Positions 1 to 14,262 of a stretch of 64,000 bases of DNA are shown piece after piece (within the stretch, counting starts at the first letter, position 1; each line of letters opens with the position of its first letter). Below the pieces are notes generated by a model. It searched no databases. It was given only the letters and a program-made list of their open reading frames with translations, and was not told the origin of the DNA. The position numbers and the translations under genes are program-made. The stretch is from Prinia subflava. Taxonomy: Eukaryota; Chordata; Aves; Passeriformes; Cisticolidae. Where the stretch lies: NCBI RefSeq assembly GCF_021018805.1, contig NC_086257.1, positions 17,852,693-17,916,692 on the forward strand. The letters run 5' to 3'.

Positions 1-2182
1 TCTATTAGGGAGGAAGAACCTCACAGAGAAAACAGATCATGCCACTTCAGACTGTACACATGAGGTTTTTGGTTGTTTTTTTCACCAAAACAGACAATTT
101 ATACAACACAACAAAAATGAGACCTAGCCTGCAATACTACCTTTAACTGTAGCACTACAATTTCAGCTTGGCAGCATTTTGACCAAGAAAAACCCTACCA
201 AAAGCATCTGATTTTCAGCTGGATAGGGTTAATGATGGCATTTCTGCCATCTATGCTCTCTCATTCCTTCTCAAGAGAAGATCATGCATGAAAATGAAGC
301 AGGTTTTGTGCTGGTGGAATTGTCATGTCTCACCAGGACACCTTGGTCCTCTGCCTGCCACACAGCCGGACACACATCCATGACACACCTTGTGTCACCA
401 AAATGCAGTCTGTCACCTTGTTTTGGGCATGCACATGTGTGGTGAACAACGTGGACTGGACTGTGCTGCAAGTTGAAATCCCACAAGACCCTGCCCCAGC
501 TCTGCCACCCCCAGTGGAAAAGGTGGTAATGACAGACACTGCATCTTGGCCACACGAGATTCCCAGGGCAGGGAAGGGACCATGGTGGTCAGCTTTAAAA
601 CAGCTTTGCCTCATAAAAAGAAAAAATATTAGATGCTGATGAACTTCCAAAAGGGATCTGAATAAAAACAGAATTCCATTCTAACAAATGAACAAAAATG
701 ACTTCAACTTTTCTGCTGCTCTGTTTCCAAGAACCCAGACACACAGACAAGAAGACACTTCTATACACGAGGGCATCCACTTGACACAAACTGAGAGAAA
801 AGGATTACACTCGGGACAGAATTTCTGCTCTTAGATTCTTATTTGTTTATGGGCATCACATTTAGGTATTACTGAAAGGCAACAGTTTGAAAGAACCGTG
901 GCACAACATTGAACTAAAGAGAGAAATCTGCATTACGAAGAAATAAAAGCCACGCTGTCTGTGGTTACTTTGATAACATTTATGTTCCATCTTCAGCACA
1001 TCCACATCTTCCTCATGCTACAATATGTTAAACAGCACGAAACATTACAGCAGGAATAACATAGACAATATTCTTAAGCAGGAAGATGTGATGGACAACA
1101 CATTTTGTTAGCCTAAGTTAGAACTGTATGACTTTAGTCCAGCACAGGCATTCTCAGCCTAGAAACGTCCTCCTTTCTAAAAGGGAAAGAACAAGATCAA
1201 GGGACACAGTGGGCAATGGATTAAAAGCTGCAGACCTGGCCCTGATACTGACACCTTACACAACCACGGAAAAGTTTTATGAATTCTTTACTATTCCTTT
1301 TGTTTGTCAAATGAGGTGTCATCTTTTTCACATGCACGCTCTAAATGTTGGTTAATCACTGTGGAGGGCTGTACATGTTCTAATAATTCTATTTTATAAT
1401 GAAAGAAAAGTTTGTGTACCCCAAAATCTTGTCTCTGCCTCAGATATTAACTAGCCTTTCAAAAGTTACTCTCTCCCCTCCAAACCCTTCTCCCACTTAT
1501 CCTTCACCTACTAAGCCTGAGTAGCTCCACAGAATTCAGGTACATTACAGAGCTGGAGAGGCAAAGATCATAGAAAATGTACAGACTGTCCTAATCTACT
1601 TGTGGGTGTTCTTAATTAAAAAAAATATGGTCTGCTACAACAATATTTTTGACATAACTGTAACAATAACAGCACTGAGGTCTTAAAAACTGGCAAACTA
1701 TTGATTTAACTGTAACAGCTGTGTGTTCATTTTATCTGAACAAATTGAATTTGAGGGTCTTAGAACTATATCACAATAGTCTGTTGATTTAAAACCACCT
1801 ACAGTGAAAATATACAAATATTCAAACACCACCAATGCCCACAAAAACAACAAGCATATCTGGAATTTTATCTGGAATTTCATTACTCTCTTAAGAGATT
1901 TGAAGTTGTATTTGAGACAGACAATTGAAACCCTGTGCTGACTGTGCAATGGACTTTGAAGCTGCACACTTAAATATATTAGCACCCATGAAGGGAAAGA
2001 GTAAAACCTAAGGGTAATACTTAAATTTGGACATTATTTTTAAAGTTCTTTTCCTAGAGAAACTGGAAATGTGTTCTTTTTATAGACAGAATATATAAGT
2101 ACAGAAATTAAATTCATAGAACAAAAATCAGTGGCAGAATTTACAACAAAAATTGCAATTTCCTGAGTATTATTCAACTTAC

Positions 2183-2272
2183 CTGAACCAAAAATATAAT
2201 GAGAAAATAAAAGTTGGCTACTCTTCTGAACTGCTCAAATAAGTTTTTTGGAACAAAATTCCACACTGTATA
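2183..2272 (-). CDS. ATP11B: ATP11B coding exon 3 (P4-ATPase N-terminal domain into TM1)
   Basis: On the minus strand this 90-bp exon encodes 30 residues: [17 protein letters not shown], then a segment ending FLIIFLVQ. It is the most conserved part of the P4-ATPase N-terminal domain. The NLFEQFRR motif sits just before the first transmembrane helix, which starts at the FYFLIIF stretch. The exon is preceded by a polypyrimidine-like tract and AG (complement of 2,273-2,274) and followed by a consensus donor GTAAGT (complement of 2,177-2,182). Both boundaries are phase 0. Against the human protein as I know it, I see no substitution here. The exon alone encodes no catalytic residue; the DKTG phosphorylation site lies in later exons outside the window. 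Confidence 0.97.
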
Positions 2273-3076
2273 CTGAAGGGGAAAAAAGGGAAAGAGAGAC
2301 AAACAATTACAACTCAATGCACAATTTTTCAGTGAAATTCAGTTCCACTCCCATTGAACTTTCCTAACCTAAATCTTGTCATTCCCTGGTCCCCTTGCCC
2401 AAACCTTGCCCTTCTCCCATGCAGAACTGCTGCATCCAATTTTTGTTCATTTTTTCTTAATTCCTTCTGTTGTAAGTACAGCTAGCAGGGAAGCAGAGGT
2501 AGCAACTGCATTTCCTCTGCAAGCCAAATTTAAAATGTTTTCCTCCAACCGGGACAGGGGCAGCTGCAGGAGTCATTTGGCTGCTTGTGTCCTGGGTAGG
2601 AGGAAAGAAATGAATTCCTGCAGCTGTAACATTCCCTCCAACAGTACAGAGGCACATCCCCACCATCAGCTCTATTGATTCCAATCCAAGGACACACTGG
2701 GAGGGAATCTGCAACTGCAGTCCACTGCTGATTGATTTTATGCAGAGTCCTGGCTTTCAATTTGGCTGTTTCAAAAATCCTCATAACCAGCTTCATCTTG
2801 CCTTTTAAGTAGTTTGGGCAACACTGGTTGAAAAACTACTTTTTTTCAGAAAGCTTGACCAACTTGCTTAATTGCTCTGTACTTGAGTTTTGAGGAAAGA
2901 AGGGTGACAGAATGACACAAGACTACAAATGAAGCAACCCAGCTTTTCTCTCAATACAGTTCACAGTTTGTTTGATTTTGAATATTGTATATGCACCACT
3001 AGACATAATACACACTGCCACACAACTTGTTAAGGAACATATCCGGGGGTTTTGCCATGACAAATTGATTGCTTAC
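2273..3076 (-). other. ATP11B: ATP11B intron 2
   Basis: This 804-bp intron lies between exons 2 and 3. It has a GTAAGC donor (complement of 3,071-3,076) and an acceptor ending in CAG beside 2,272. I saw no repeat or RNA gene inside it. Open frames at 2,376-2,796 run on both strands, have no recognisable domain and read as chance. Confidence 0.9.
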
Positions 3077-3193
3077 CTTGGATGATATGATTCTGTTGTC
3101 CGCAAACTTCTGAGGAACATAATGGCCATGCTGGGGAAAACGATTTGCTATATAAATAGTTCTTGTGTCGCTTTGATGCGGTGGGTCAAAACC
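3077..3193 (-). CDS. ATP11B: ATP11B coding exon 2
   Basis: On the minus strand this 117-bp exon encodes 39 residues. It begins GFDPPHQSDTRTIY, continues IANRFPQHGHYVPQKF and ends ADNRIISSK. The start and end are essentially identical to human ATP11B, and DNRIISSKYT, completed in exon 3, is a P4-ATPase N-terminal signature. The differences from human that I can name are conservative or in the loop: IANRFPQHGHYVPQ where human has VANRFPQNGLYTPQ. The acceptor is ATTTTAG (complement of 3,194-3,200) and the donor is AAG|GTAAGC. Both ends are phase 0. The segment is cytosolic and precedes TM1. Confidence 0.97.
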
Positions 3194-3919
3194 CTAAAAT
3201 GTAAAATAAAAAAAGAGGTTTTCAAGGAAGTCAATTTTATTAACTGCTGTTTTGTAAACTTCTGTGGAAAGGGACATTCAGATATCTAGCAGCAGTTTTC
3301 AAAGAGTAAAGAAAATTACTATATAAACTGAAGTCTGCTGTGTCCAGACAATTTTCAAAATCTGTGAGAAAAAAAGTCAAAATCTCAATTTTGAGGTTGT
3401 GTACTCATTCTGAAAAAATGAAGGAAAAAACCCTGTCTCAAGGATAGCGAACGTTTGCTACCAAGCAAACTCGAAGCCCTGCAAAACTTAAAAAGGAAGA
3501 AACAGAAATGGAGATGAAAACATAAATAATTTACTAAACCTCACAGCCATGCTTGCGATAGCCCTAATAAAACAGATTATTGAGAAAAATAAAAGATTAA
3601 AACATACAAGCTATACAACTATGCTGTGGTAATTAGATTTTAGAAAGACTCTCACCAGAGAAAAGCCAAAAGCTTATGCATCTGACCAGATAGCAGTATT
3701 TTTCCAAACAAGTTCTGTCTCCAAGAACTAACATTTTGTCTCATTTCAAATGTGATTTCCTGCCATTACCACCGATTCATATATGAATGGTGCAACAGTG
3801 AAAGCAAACTTTTGGAAAAAAAAAACCATACTCAGAAATACTTATCAATAATTTCCTGCCAAAACAGATGATCTGAATGAGGTCCCTGGCAATCAAAGCC
3901 CTGTTTCAGGTCTAATGGT

Positions 3920-4430
3920 CAGTGTTTTCATCATCTGCTTCCTCCAGAGGAAGTGGAACACAAGTGTTAAACCTGCAGATGACACCACCCTGGGACTGCA
4001 AGAACACCAAGTAAGGGAAAATTCTTGGCCAACCAGAAGCACAGAACACAAAGATCCAGCACAAAGAAACTGCATCTAGAAAAAGAGAATAAAAGCCTAT
4101 AAAAGAATTTTGAAGAAAAATGTCAAAGGCTATAACAGATCACAGGCTAGACATGAGTCATCCACATCATCCCACTGAGCAAAAGGCCTTCAGTGCAGAG
4201 GAGGCTGCAGGAGGAGCGGGAGCCACAGCTGAAGCACTGTGAACCAACTGGACAGCACCCAGGGGAGTGCAACAAGAGCCCCAAGAGATCCTGAAAACAT
4301 GACATAAGATGCAAGGCTGAACAATCCAAAAAGCAAAGAGCAAACAAATTAGAGTCATTTAGCCTGGAGGAGAGGAAGCTTGGGATATCCCTGTAAATCT
4401 CCTGATATACAGAAGACTGTTCCATTGAGA
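3920..4430 (+). mobile_element. Degraded CR1 LINE fragment (reverse transcriptase 3' region)
   Basis: Several CR1 landmarks occur in order on the plus strand. A GCAGATGACACCACCCTGGGA stretch near 3,976 is the DNA of the DDTKLGG-type motif. AGGCTAGACATGAGTCA follows near 4,145, and TTTAGCCTGGAGGAGAGGAAGCT near 4,358. The sequence between is too diverged to read as protein, with many stops. It is an old truncated insertion in ATP11B intron 1, antisense to the gene, and its edges are approximate. Confidence 0.7.
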
Positions 4431-6469
4431 AAACGGGTGCTTTTAAGGTCAAAGAAGAACAGCAGTAAGCAGGCTCAAATTGCAGGTAAGAAAACTTACG
4501 TCTGGGTATTGGAAAGCAAAAAAAATCCTTTGTTGTGGAAAGGAATAATTAAACACCAAAATAAGTCATGAGGAAAGGTTGTAATGTCTGTAACACAAGG
4601 GCTTATATCTAGGTCATTCAAGTCTATCTTTAATTGAGCCTTTCCTGGGGCTACATGACTCACCACAACCCTTCCTAGCAATCATGTTCTGACCTAAAGA
4701 AGCAGGTGATGGCAGAAGACAACAAAACAGTAATAATTCAGATAACACGCAAAAAAAACTACTAAAGAAAAAGGCAAAATGCTTTTAGACATGAAACAAA
4801 CTAGTGAAATTAAATTCAGAACTGTTGTTTGATTGGGAATCAATGACTGTCTACGAAGTGGTGAATTCCAGCATCAGCATCACAAACATTCCTAATCCCA
4901 GAACCACTTGCAGAGTTTACACAATCTCCTTGTTCTTTGGTGCCAAGTGCAAGGACAACTGGGGGTGTCCTTTGCTGGAAAGGGAGTTATCAATTCCACT
5001 ACTGCAGGTGAGGAAACTGCATCTGCAGCTGAGTGGCTCCACTTGTGAATGAGGCTCAGAGTTTTAGCCATGTCAAATAAAAAGCGACACTTCACAGAAC
5101 TCCAGAAGATACCTTTGTACCAGTTAACTACAGAAGACGAACAGTGAGCACCATGACTGACATAAAAAATGTCCAAACCAATGTATAACCAAACATTAAT
5201 TTTTTAATCCATTAATATCTCTAATGCAGGTCATTAGGTATGTTCACGTTCAGGATGTTGCCATTTTAAAGTAAAGAGTAATTAAAAAATCCTCTCAAAC
5301 ATACAAATGTTTGTGTTTGGCATCATTACTACTGAAACATTCTGCTTTAGAAAGAAAGAGGTCCAGAATAATGAAGGGAGAAAGAGAGGAAGGGGGATTT
5401 TTCAAAGAGATTTGAAGGAGAATAAACTTTAGATGACAAGCAGTGGAAGGCTGGTCTAGTCACATGCTCCAGGGTGAAAACTTGTTTAAAGATAAGAGTG
5501 GAGCAGGGAGACAAAAAGTAGATAGGGGAAAGGATGGAAAAAAATACACAGGATACCAAAAGCAAAATGCCAGGAACTGTTCACAGCTTTAAGAAAAGAA
5601 AGACAAGCATGAAAGGGAGATGAAAAAAAATGTACCTGTTAACTGCTGACACAAAATTTAAAGAGAAGAGTGTTTGTAGCAGAAGCATTTTGAATATCTG
5701 ACATTAGTGACACAGTATTTCTAAATCAATCCAGAAGATGCCACAAATGGAAGTGTTTTGCAAGCAAGAAAAAAGGCGTCTAATTAGTCAGACTTCGTAC
5801 ACAGCTCTCCTCTACATCTCAGAAAACGTCTGGCACTCACAAAATGCCAGACATCCTCACTTTGGAAAGTCAGACTCTACAGCCTGAAAAAATTCCACTC
5901 CAAATCAAACAGATGTAAAGCAAGGAAAAAAGCACAAGGAGCAAAGAAAACAAGTTGCAGTCTTCTTTCTGACAGTGATAAATGCTAACCTGCATGCCAC
6001 TTGCTGAACGCCATTAAAGATAAATCAAAGATTACTGAGTGACTGGAGTATCACTGAATTTTTTATATGCCCTTTTTAAGCCACTATCTGAGCACCTGAA
6101 GGTTGATGAGTTTGATGACATTTATGAGGAAGAGTAAAGACCTCTGTACAACTCCAGTCTCATGGCACAAGCACTTCTTTCAGAATGAATACCTCTGCTG
6201 AAGCAGGCTCAGATGATTCAAAGCAAGAACCTTATTTTCCAAATACATCACAATCTCAGGCCATACAAGTTTACAGGTGCAGTTGTGGAGCTAAAACAGC
6301 TTATATTTGCAGCCTATAGAGATTTAATTCTTTTTTGTTGACATTTGCCACAGAGAAGGCACAGAAGCTGTGCAGTCAGCAGATCACAATGCACACGCAA
6401 GGCAGGCCAGGGACAAAAACTCCTCAGTTGTCAGAGCTGTGGCTGGAAAAGGACACATTCCTGACAACC

Positions 6470-6555
6470 TCAGTGACCTGACTCTGGTCACAGCAGGAAA
6501 CGAGTGTCAGAGCTGGGAACAAAACCCAGATTTCCTAAGTTGTACAACTATAACT
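6470..6555 (-). repeat. MIR-like SINE fossil
   Basis: The stretch GGTCACAGCAGGAAACGAG followed by TGTCAGAGCTGGGAAC and AAAACCCAGATT at about 6,486-6,532 resembles the reverse complement of the MIR core and tRNA-related part (GGTCACACAGC, GCAGAGCTGGGATT, GAACCCAGG). Only a partial copy is visible. MIR is an ancient tRNA-derived CORE-SINE present as relics across amniotes. The match is from memory of the consensus. Confidence 0.5.
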
Positions 6556-9500
6556 ACTAAAAATTACTTGAAATTAGCCAACAACTCTGCTGTCTCATAA
6601 TTAGCTGATGAAACCACAACTAAGCAGATCTTCTCGAGAAATTCTAGTTACACATTTGTCCAAGGAAAATTCTGCACAGGCAGTGAACTTCATTGTTCAA
6701 GAGCCAAAATGTCTTTAACTCTTCTCTAATTATGGGGCTTGTCAATGAGCCTGCTCCTGACACTAAACATATTCGTAGTCCAAATTTCTGCCCAACAAGG
6801 GATTTTCCACAGTAACTCTGTGCAGCCAGCAAAGTGGTGCAAAAAGCACACTGTTTCCTAATTTCACTTAATAGACAGTTCTCTCTCTTTCTAACGTCAT
6901 CCTCCAACTCAGCTGCAAAAGTAGGGTAACATGCCCTTGTCAAAGGATTTCTGCAGCTAAACAGCATGAGCAGAGAAACCCTAAATTGGTGTTTTGCAAA
7001 ATTACTGTCACCAATCTCTTTTTAAAAGAAGTTAGTTTTCCTGCAGTTATCTAGTCAAGTGATTTCTACCCAAGTGCACACATCACCGACTTCATAACAA
7101 ATAATGCTGAAAATATTACAAGATCTGGTATTTAAGGCTTCCTAACCAGGTATATTACAGGCATATATATTACAAGAATCACCTTTAAATAAAATTTGAC
7201 CATAAGATGAAGTGACCCGATTTTCTCCCCTTCATGTTGCAAATTAAATCTAGATTTATTGGCTAAAGTTCAGTCCTTCAGATGATTTATCAACACAAAC
7301 CAGGCGTTATCTACCCTTGGAATACAGCTCTCATTTAATCTTTGATACACACTTCCCCAGCAGAAGTTCTGCACTCAGATGAACTTAACACTTTGCTTTT
7401 GAAAACAGCCTAAAAGCATGCCACTCATATATAGTACAAAGATACTCTAGTCAAGCTGATTTATAAAGCACAAATGAAAATAACCTTTAAAAAAAACCTG
7501 AAAGAAGGGATTCAGAGTTTTCATTTCTTATAAATTTTAATAACTCTAAGCAAAGTCTAAGTAATTTTTACTAAACTTCTTCAGCAGTGATTTCATTACT
7601 ATTCTAACAGTTAGACAAAGATATTCTCTGTGCAGTAAATTAGGCCCCTTTAAAACAGCACAGAAAACATATCGTGGGGAACTGAGGAGAAATATTTGAC
7701 TGCAATTTTATGCAATTTATTTCATGAAAGCCATGGGATTCAACAGCCACCCCCAAACAACTCTTTCCTACATTCTGTCTGCATCTCAACCACTGCACTT
7801 GGAGAACTGCCCATTGGCCATCAGGTAAGGAAAACTCATCCATCCATTTTCCCACTTTGGTTTGTGCTTTTGGTTCTGTCTTGCGGTTTTTTTCCCAGTT
7901 TTTTTCATATGTCATGTCAGTTGTCTTTCATATAATAAAAAGCTTCCCCACGAAAGAAGAGTTTTACACTGCTGCTGAGGAAGCCTTAATAACACATATA
8001 ACAAACCAGGCAACCACACAGGAAGCAAACGCAGATCAGCACTACAAAAAAGACCCTCCCAACACCTGCAAGTGCAAAGGAAGAAAAGAAAAAAAATGCT
8101 TTTGTACTCAACTTGTTGCTGTACCACACACATTTACTGCAAGACTCTTAACACCATTAACGTATGGCAGTGTGCACCAACGCCCTCCCACACTCTACAG
8201 CACTGCTACACGAGAGCAGAAATCCACAGATCTTCAGCAAGGATTACTGACAGGAGACCTGCAAACAACACATCAACTTCATAATAAAGCTTTGCAATAT
8301 GTGCATTGATAATCACAAATAATCTGACAGGTGGTTTTTGTTTACGACTTGCATAAACTTAGTATACTTTAATATTATCTCCTAGGGTTTCCTACTCACT
8401 CATAGCTTTTACAGGGGGGAAAGAACCCCCAAACTTATGGTTGGTGAAAGAACTTCTGCTATGTGACCACTGAGAAGTGAAAAGGGTTTGTAAGAAGGAA
8501 GATTCATTCAGAGCCTCTTCCTCCTTTCAAAACCCACACTGAACACAACAGACAAAACCCCCAAAACCTTTTTCTGAATATCACATCTACTAATAAAGCT
8601 AATGAACAGAAGAAACCTTGGTCTCAGAAACCCTTTCTCCTAAGGAAGTGACTTGACTAATCGTGGCTCTAGAAGCAGAACACATTTCCTGGCAGACAGC
8701 CCAAAAGTCTGCTATTACACTGCTGTCAAGATATATTTTGATTAAAGGTGTTTTGAGGAAATGGATTTTCTTGCTTTGGATTTTCTTCTGAATATACATA
8801 GAATACTTTTCCCTCTGTCAGATAAGATGATCTATTCACACTCCATGCCCATTTTCAGAAGTCTGTATAAATTTGTACTCCATACAGTCAGCCAATAATT
8901 CTTTCAGTCATGTAACTGGGCAGTAGTCAAACTGAATTTGCCTTATCAAAGGTTAGCATGAAGGAAGAAACAGCCTCACAGCGATTTTAAACACTGCTCT
9001 AACAACTAAAATAGTGAATCAGCTGAAGCACCCTGATGTGTACACAGTGCCATGCAATCTGTACCTTCCCTTTTAAATATCACTGCACTAAAGAAATAAA
9101 ACTACTTAAAGTCATGCACTATTTCTGCAACTTCCTCTTCCCTCTTACTGTATCTACAGCTGTTCAAAATATCTTATAATAAATCATGTTGTAACCTCCT
9201 AAAAGACCTATAACCAGATTACGTTATTTTATGAAAACACACCCTCTAGGCAACAAGGCCTGCAAAATCATTAGGCAATAACCCTTCCTTTCACATAGTT
9301 AAAATATGCCTAGTACTGCAATAAGAAAAGTTGTACTGGTGCTCGTCACAAAGTCCTGCTCACACAGACCTCAAGTCATTCTTACTTTACATACTATTGT
9401 GTCAAGATGCCCACCAAAAATAACCTGGAAAAAACTGTACTTAAAAATTTCAAAAAATCACCTATCTTCTCCTTATTTATCTGCAAACATAACAAGGAAA

Positions 9501-9909
9501 GTAAAATGGCCTCATTCACTGCCAGTTTCTCTGCTCAGATCACCAATGCCAAACATGCTGGTCTTGTAACATCAATAAAATCAGAAAGGAAAAATGAGCT
9601 GAACAGACAAGTTGAGCTTTCTAACACTGCACTCTCAAAGGCTGCTACGGCATGTCCAACCATGTTAACACCAAAGGATTTGAATGGAGATTCAGGTAAA
9701 TTGTTTAATTCAAAAACAGTCCAACTTGTATCAAAGAAGGAAATGGCTTTCTTATCCTCCCCTACAATCCAAATCACAGTATTTTGGACTTCATAATCCA
9801 TTTTGGACTTCATATGATAATACAAACTTAAGACGTTGTAACAGCTGCTCCTTGATAAGTGTCTTCAACAGAGTGCCAAGATTCACATTTTTCCTACAGA
9901 ATTATTACT

Positions 9910-10136
9910 CCAGAACCCAAAGAGCACCTACAAGAAAGCCAAGGAGGGACTGTTTACAAGTCTATGCAGTGATGTGACTAAGGGGAATGGCTTTAAACTG
10001 TGAGAGGGCAGATTTGGATTAGATACAAGGAAGAAAATCTTCCTTGTGAGGGTGCAGAGGCCCTGGCACAGGCTGCCCAGAGAAGCTGTGGCTGCTCTGT
10101 TCCTGGAAGTGTTCAAGGCCAGGCTGGATGGGGCTT
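9910..10136 (+). mobile_element. CR1 LINE fragment, 3' untranslated region, truncated
   Basis: It reads as a CR1 3' region: CACCTACAAGAAAGCC, GGAGGGACTGTTTACAAG, GGGGAATGGCTTTAAACTG, CTGGCACAGGCTGCCCAGAG and GTGTTCAAGGCCAGGCTGG follow each other in the consensus order. The copy stops after GGATGGGGCT near 10,135. It lacks the terminal 8-bp repeat of intact CR1, so its 3' end is lost. It lies in ATP11B intron 1 in antisense orientation. It is inactive. Confidence 0.93.
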
Positions 10137-13100
10137 ATCCTCCTGCCTCAATGTGCTTAACCACCAAATGCCTGTAACACATTCCTTGTCCATTGCTTTA
10201 TTTTAGGATGCTCTCTGTCAGACACACAGATCACCAACAACTTTTGCTCAGATGCTTTTTGGAAGAAAAGACACTCTACAATAAATGTGTCTTCATCTCC
10301 AATGAAGGAAGAAAGTTAGTTAACATTCGGGTTCTAAGAAGCAAGCCTCAATCTCAAAGGCAGGGCTTGTGGCTCCAAGTTGCATTTCAAGGCCAGTCAG
10401 TGCACTGTAATACTTTTTCCCTTGGAAAAAAAAAAAGCTTTATGTAAAGTCCAAGAAGTTGAAGAGACATTGAGGTCTGACAGTGTCTGTAGTCCAAAAT
10501 GCATGGACTTTTGCCACATGCTCCCAAAGCAGCTCATTGCTCTAACATGGAAATAAAGATGCCTTTGAAGTTCCAACTACACAGTTCTAATTTCAGAACT
10601 AAAAGTTTTCCTCTGTGGGCTACAGCAATTAGTTTTCTTTATCTGCAATATCATCTTCCTGTCAGGCATGTACAAAAGGAGAGTGGGCAAGATTTTTAAA
10701 GCTGAAGGGTGACTTCAGACACCCATCAGGAGACAACTATAGGGCATCACATAAAATAAGAATTGAGAGCTCAAAAATCACAAGCCACTTTTTCAGAAGA
10801 CTTCTCAAACTATATAAACTACACTGAACATGGAAAGTGCTACACTTCTGCAATAATCAATCACAGAAATAGCAGCTACTAAACAAGCCACACGAAGAAA
10901 TACAGAACCAATGCAAGAAATGAAACATTTAACACATAAATCCTTCACGTACCTCAAATGACCATAGGATATTAGAAAAAGAAACCCCCCATGGGCATCC
11001 TATCCGTACATTCCCTGCATTTATTAAGTAGGCTTATAGCAGATTTTCAATATTAAATAAAGCATTCAAATCCATGACAGGCTACAAACTTCCCCATAAG
11101 AAAGCAGCTCAAATTTTGTAGATAGCAATTTCACCATAAAAAATGACATTTGTCAAGTCCATGACAGGAAAAATACAGAGCAATCATACATTCCTCCATG
11201 CACTGGCATACTATATACACTATTATCTTAAAATGAAATGCTGTTTACCCTCTGCTTTGAAGAATCATTTATCAAAGTATTTCACACAAGCATGAAGGGC
11301 TCCTGTTCTGGACTACTCATACAGCCATTATTGAAAACCCTTGTTTTCAATATTTGGATTTGTTCTAGTAGGCAATAGCTATTTATGCCAATCAGCTCCT
11401 GCACTGTAGTCTAACTCATATGTTCTTTCAGCACAGAAAAAAACCCAACAAATGCTTTCAAAAAGCATCTTCCTCCAAAATCACCATTAAATAATAAATC
11501 TTAGGGCTTTTTCAAAATGCGTGCCAAAATTATACTGACGATTGCTGACAGTGGCTGCTCAACAAATTTCACAGGAAGAGAATTTAGCTCATAGCTGTAA
11601 CTGTCTAGCTCTTCCTTTTAACATGCTTTGAGAAAGCCTGCTCTGTAAAACATTAGTTTTGAGTCTACTGCATTCACCCAATAGCATTTTTAGTTCTAAT
11701 TCCATTTCAAACATGATTTATGATTTAAGTGTCAGTTTAATGCCCTGCTTTCAGACATGTCCACAGACTAGTCTATCCTTAAAGCTTGCTAACTCTTAAG
11801 CTTCCTTTCCATTTTGTTGCAACTCTCTTTTCAAACAGAAATGTAAATATCTACAAAAATGTGCACAGCCACAAAAAGTAGCACAAAAATGTGCAAAGGA
11901 GTAACAAAATGCAACAACAGATGATAACATGTATTTTGGGGGATAAACCACATAAAATCTCTTCCTCTAGTAAAACATTTCAGGATAAAAACAAACAGTT
12001 TGCCTTTTGTCTACATCATTATCTCTCTTTCCCATTTACAGGAAAGTTCTCCTTTCCCAGACTTATTTTTACTCCAAGTAAACAAGGGAAAAAAATCCTC
12101 TTAAGTTACTGCATGTGGGAGGCCAAGGAATTGCAGGGGTTTGTTTTTTAAATCACAGTGTAGTTCTCAGTCCTACTTTCTGTCTTTTCTACCATGGTCT
12201 GTACTAATGCTACGTGGTTTTCTCAACAGCAGGTGAAAAGAGATTTGTATTAAAAAAACCTCTAGCTGCAAATATGTCACCTGTGTTTTGCTAGAATATA
12301 TGACCTTGCATTTGCAGAGACACTTTGTCACATCTATTTTGCTGCAATTTTTATCTGCTTGCTTAACAAACAGATTTTGTGCTAGAAGTGGAAGGATTTT
12401 TTTGAGAGGTAAACTTTTTCCTGGTGACATAATTATGAAAACAACCATAATTACTGATCACAGTACAGTCAAGAAACAGCAAGAGCAGATAGTCAGTGAA
12501 AGTCACAAGTCACGATGCTTTTAATGAAATTTAAACACATTGCTATATTTTTCTTTTATAACTTCTCTCTCCATCCCAGAGGAAAGCAAATGTCAGTTTT
12601 AATGAAGTCAGCCAACCCATTTAAAACTAGAAAAACAAATACCAATGATATTCAAAACACATGTTGAATGTTACTAAATCCAGCACATATTTACTTGCCT
12701 TAGATTACAAATTTTACCTTCCACTGAGAGTACAGAAACAATCTTTCAGCAGTAAACATAGTCTTTCACCCATCCCACCAGATATTCCCATTTGACCAGA
12801 ACACAAATAGCTTCTGCTCACTGTCGACAAAATTTTCTCCCTCTTCCCCCTTAGTCTCATAAAAACCATAAACAGACAGAAGTTATTAAAGGAGCAGGGC
12901 CCTGTAAGTGCAGGAATATCATACAGTCAATTAAAAAGTCCTATTATTGAGTGATAAGTGGAAATTTGGCACAACAAAATTCACTGCTTAAAAAGCTCAT
13001 GGATAGGAAAAAAAAAAGAAAAGAGGATGGGACAGGTCAAATATCCAAGTCTCACAGCAAGGCAGCACATCAGACAACACCGATCTTCCCATTTTTAAAA

Positions 13101-14262
13101 CAGACTTCGAAAGAATCATTGTCAGGACTGGTTTGATTATGTTTTGGTATGCAGTTCTTAGATTCAGAGTTTAATTTTCATGAGGTAAGACTTATGAATT
13201 ACACACAGGACACAACGGATGTCTCCATTTGGAGCAGACAGCTGGCTGAAGACAGGGCCAGGTTCCGCACGCTTTGGAACACACTGTGCTGCAAATGTAT
13301 CAGCGCCCAGCAGTCACAGAATACAAAGAGAAAATAAGGTTAAAAGACCCAAACACATGGGAGCACTAGCCCAGCAGTTCAAAGAATATCTCTAGCAAAA
13401 AAAGAGGGTCACATTTTCTCCTGTGCTAAGTTACAGGAGGGGAGTCCTTGACCACCACCAGCTCTCAAACTACTCTAGCAAAGCTGTGCAACCTTTGGGC
13501 TGTTCCAACACGCACCTCGCTGATCCCTCTGGGATAATTCACAAGGGCAGTCTGGACCACAGGAACTCTTCTGACAAATATGCATTTATTTCTCTAGCAT
13601 AAAATAACAAGCAGTTAGTTTCAGCCAGAAAGGGGAAGACTTCATTGACAAATAAGAGGGGGGAAATTGTACTCCAGAATAGCAAGGTGATTTCAGAAGC
13701 TTGATTCTCGATCACTGGAATAAAGTACTTTTTGGAATTCAGAAAACAGGGAATTCAGAGGTGAGGGGGCAAAGTAACTGCATTCAGTAAAATGATTAAG
13801 TGAAAATAATACACACTTGTCAGTGCAAACAATGAGATAAATGCTGTCCACCTTGTTCAGAATGCCAGTAACTGCAAGGTATTACCAAATACCATCTGTG
13901 CTCTCAGAACATCTTAACAGTAACCAGCATCTGAAAGGAAAAAAACACCTTCCAGACATACAATCCTCTAGTGCTAATCTATTTGAGGACATTCCCTTAT
14001 TAGCAGAAATTTTTCATTAGGACACATCTAGAATATGAACACTCCTACAGATACTGTGCTGGCTGTGGAGGGTGTGAGGTGTGACAGGCACTACCTACAC
14101 AGAACAGTCAAAAACATTCCCTGTGATCACCCTTCAACACAGCCTATGGAGAACTTCTGGACTTGACAAACTCCTGACATCCCTCCCAATCCGAACCTTC
14201 TTGTAACCATGAAATAAATGAAATATTCTGGTAACTAGGTTTTACAGTTAGTCTGTATTTAT

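Noticed and set aside
1..2182. Search for ATP11B exon 4 (LMIDTPTSP region)
   Set aside because: No minus-strand sequence with that motif and splice sites was seen, so the exon is probably outside the window.
5000..5060. GGTGAGGAAACTGCATCTGCAG, like the MIR core
   Set aside because: The match is limited to GAGGAAACTG and does not continue.
9407..9796. 129-codon plus-strand frame in ATP11B intron 1
   Set aside because: No domain or family resemblance; directly upstream of a CR1 fragment. Likely chance.
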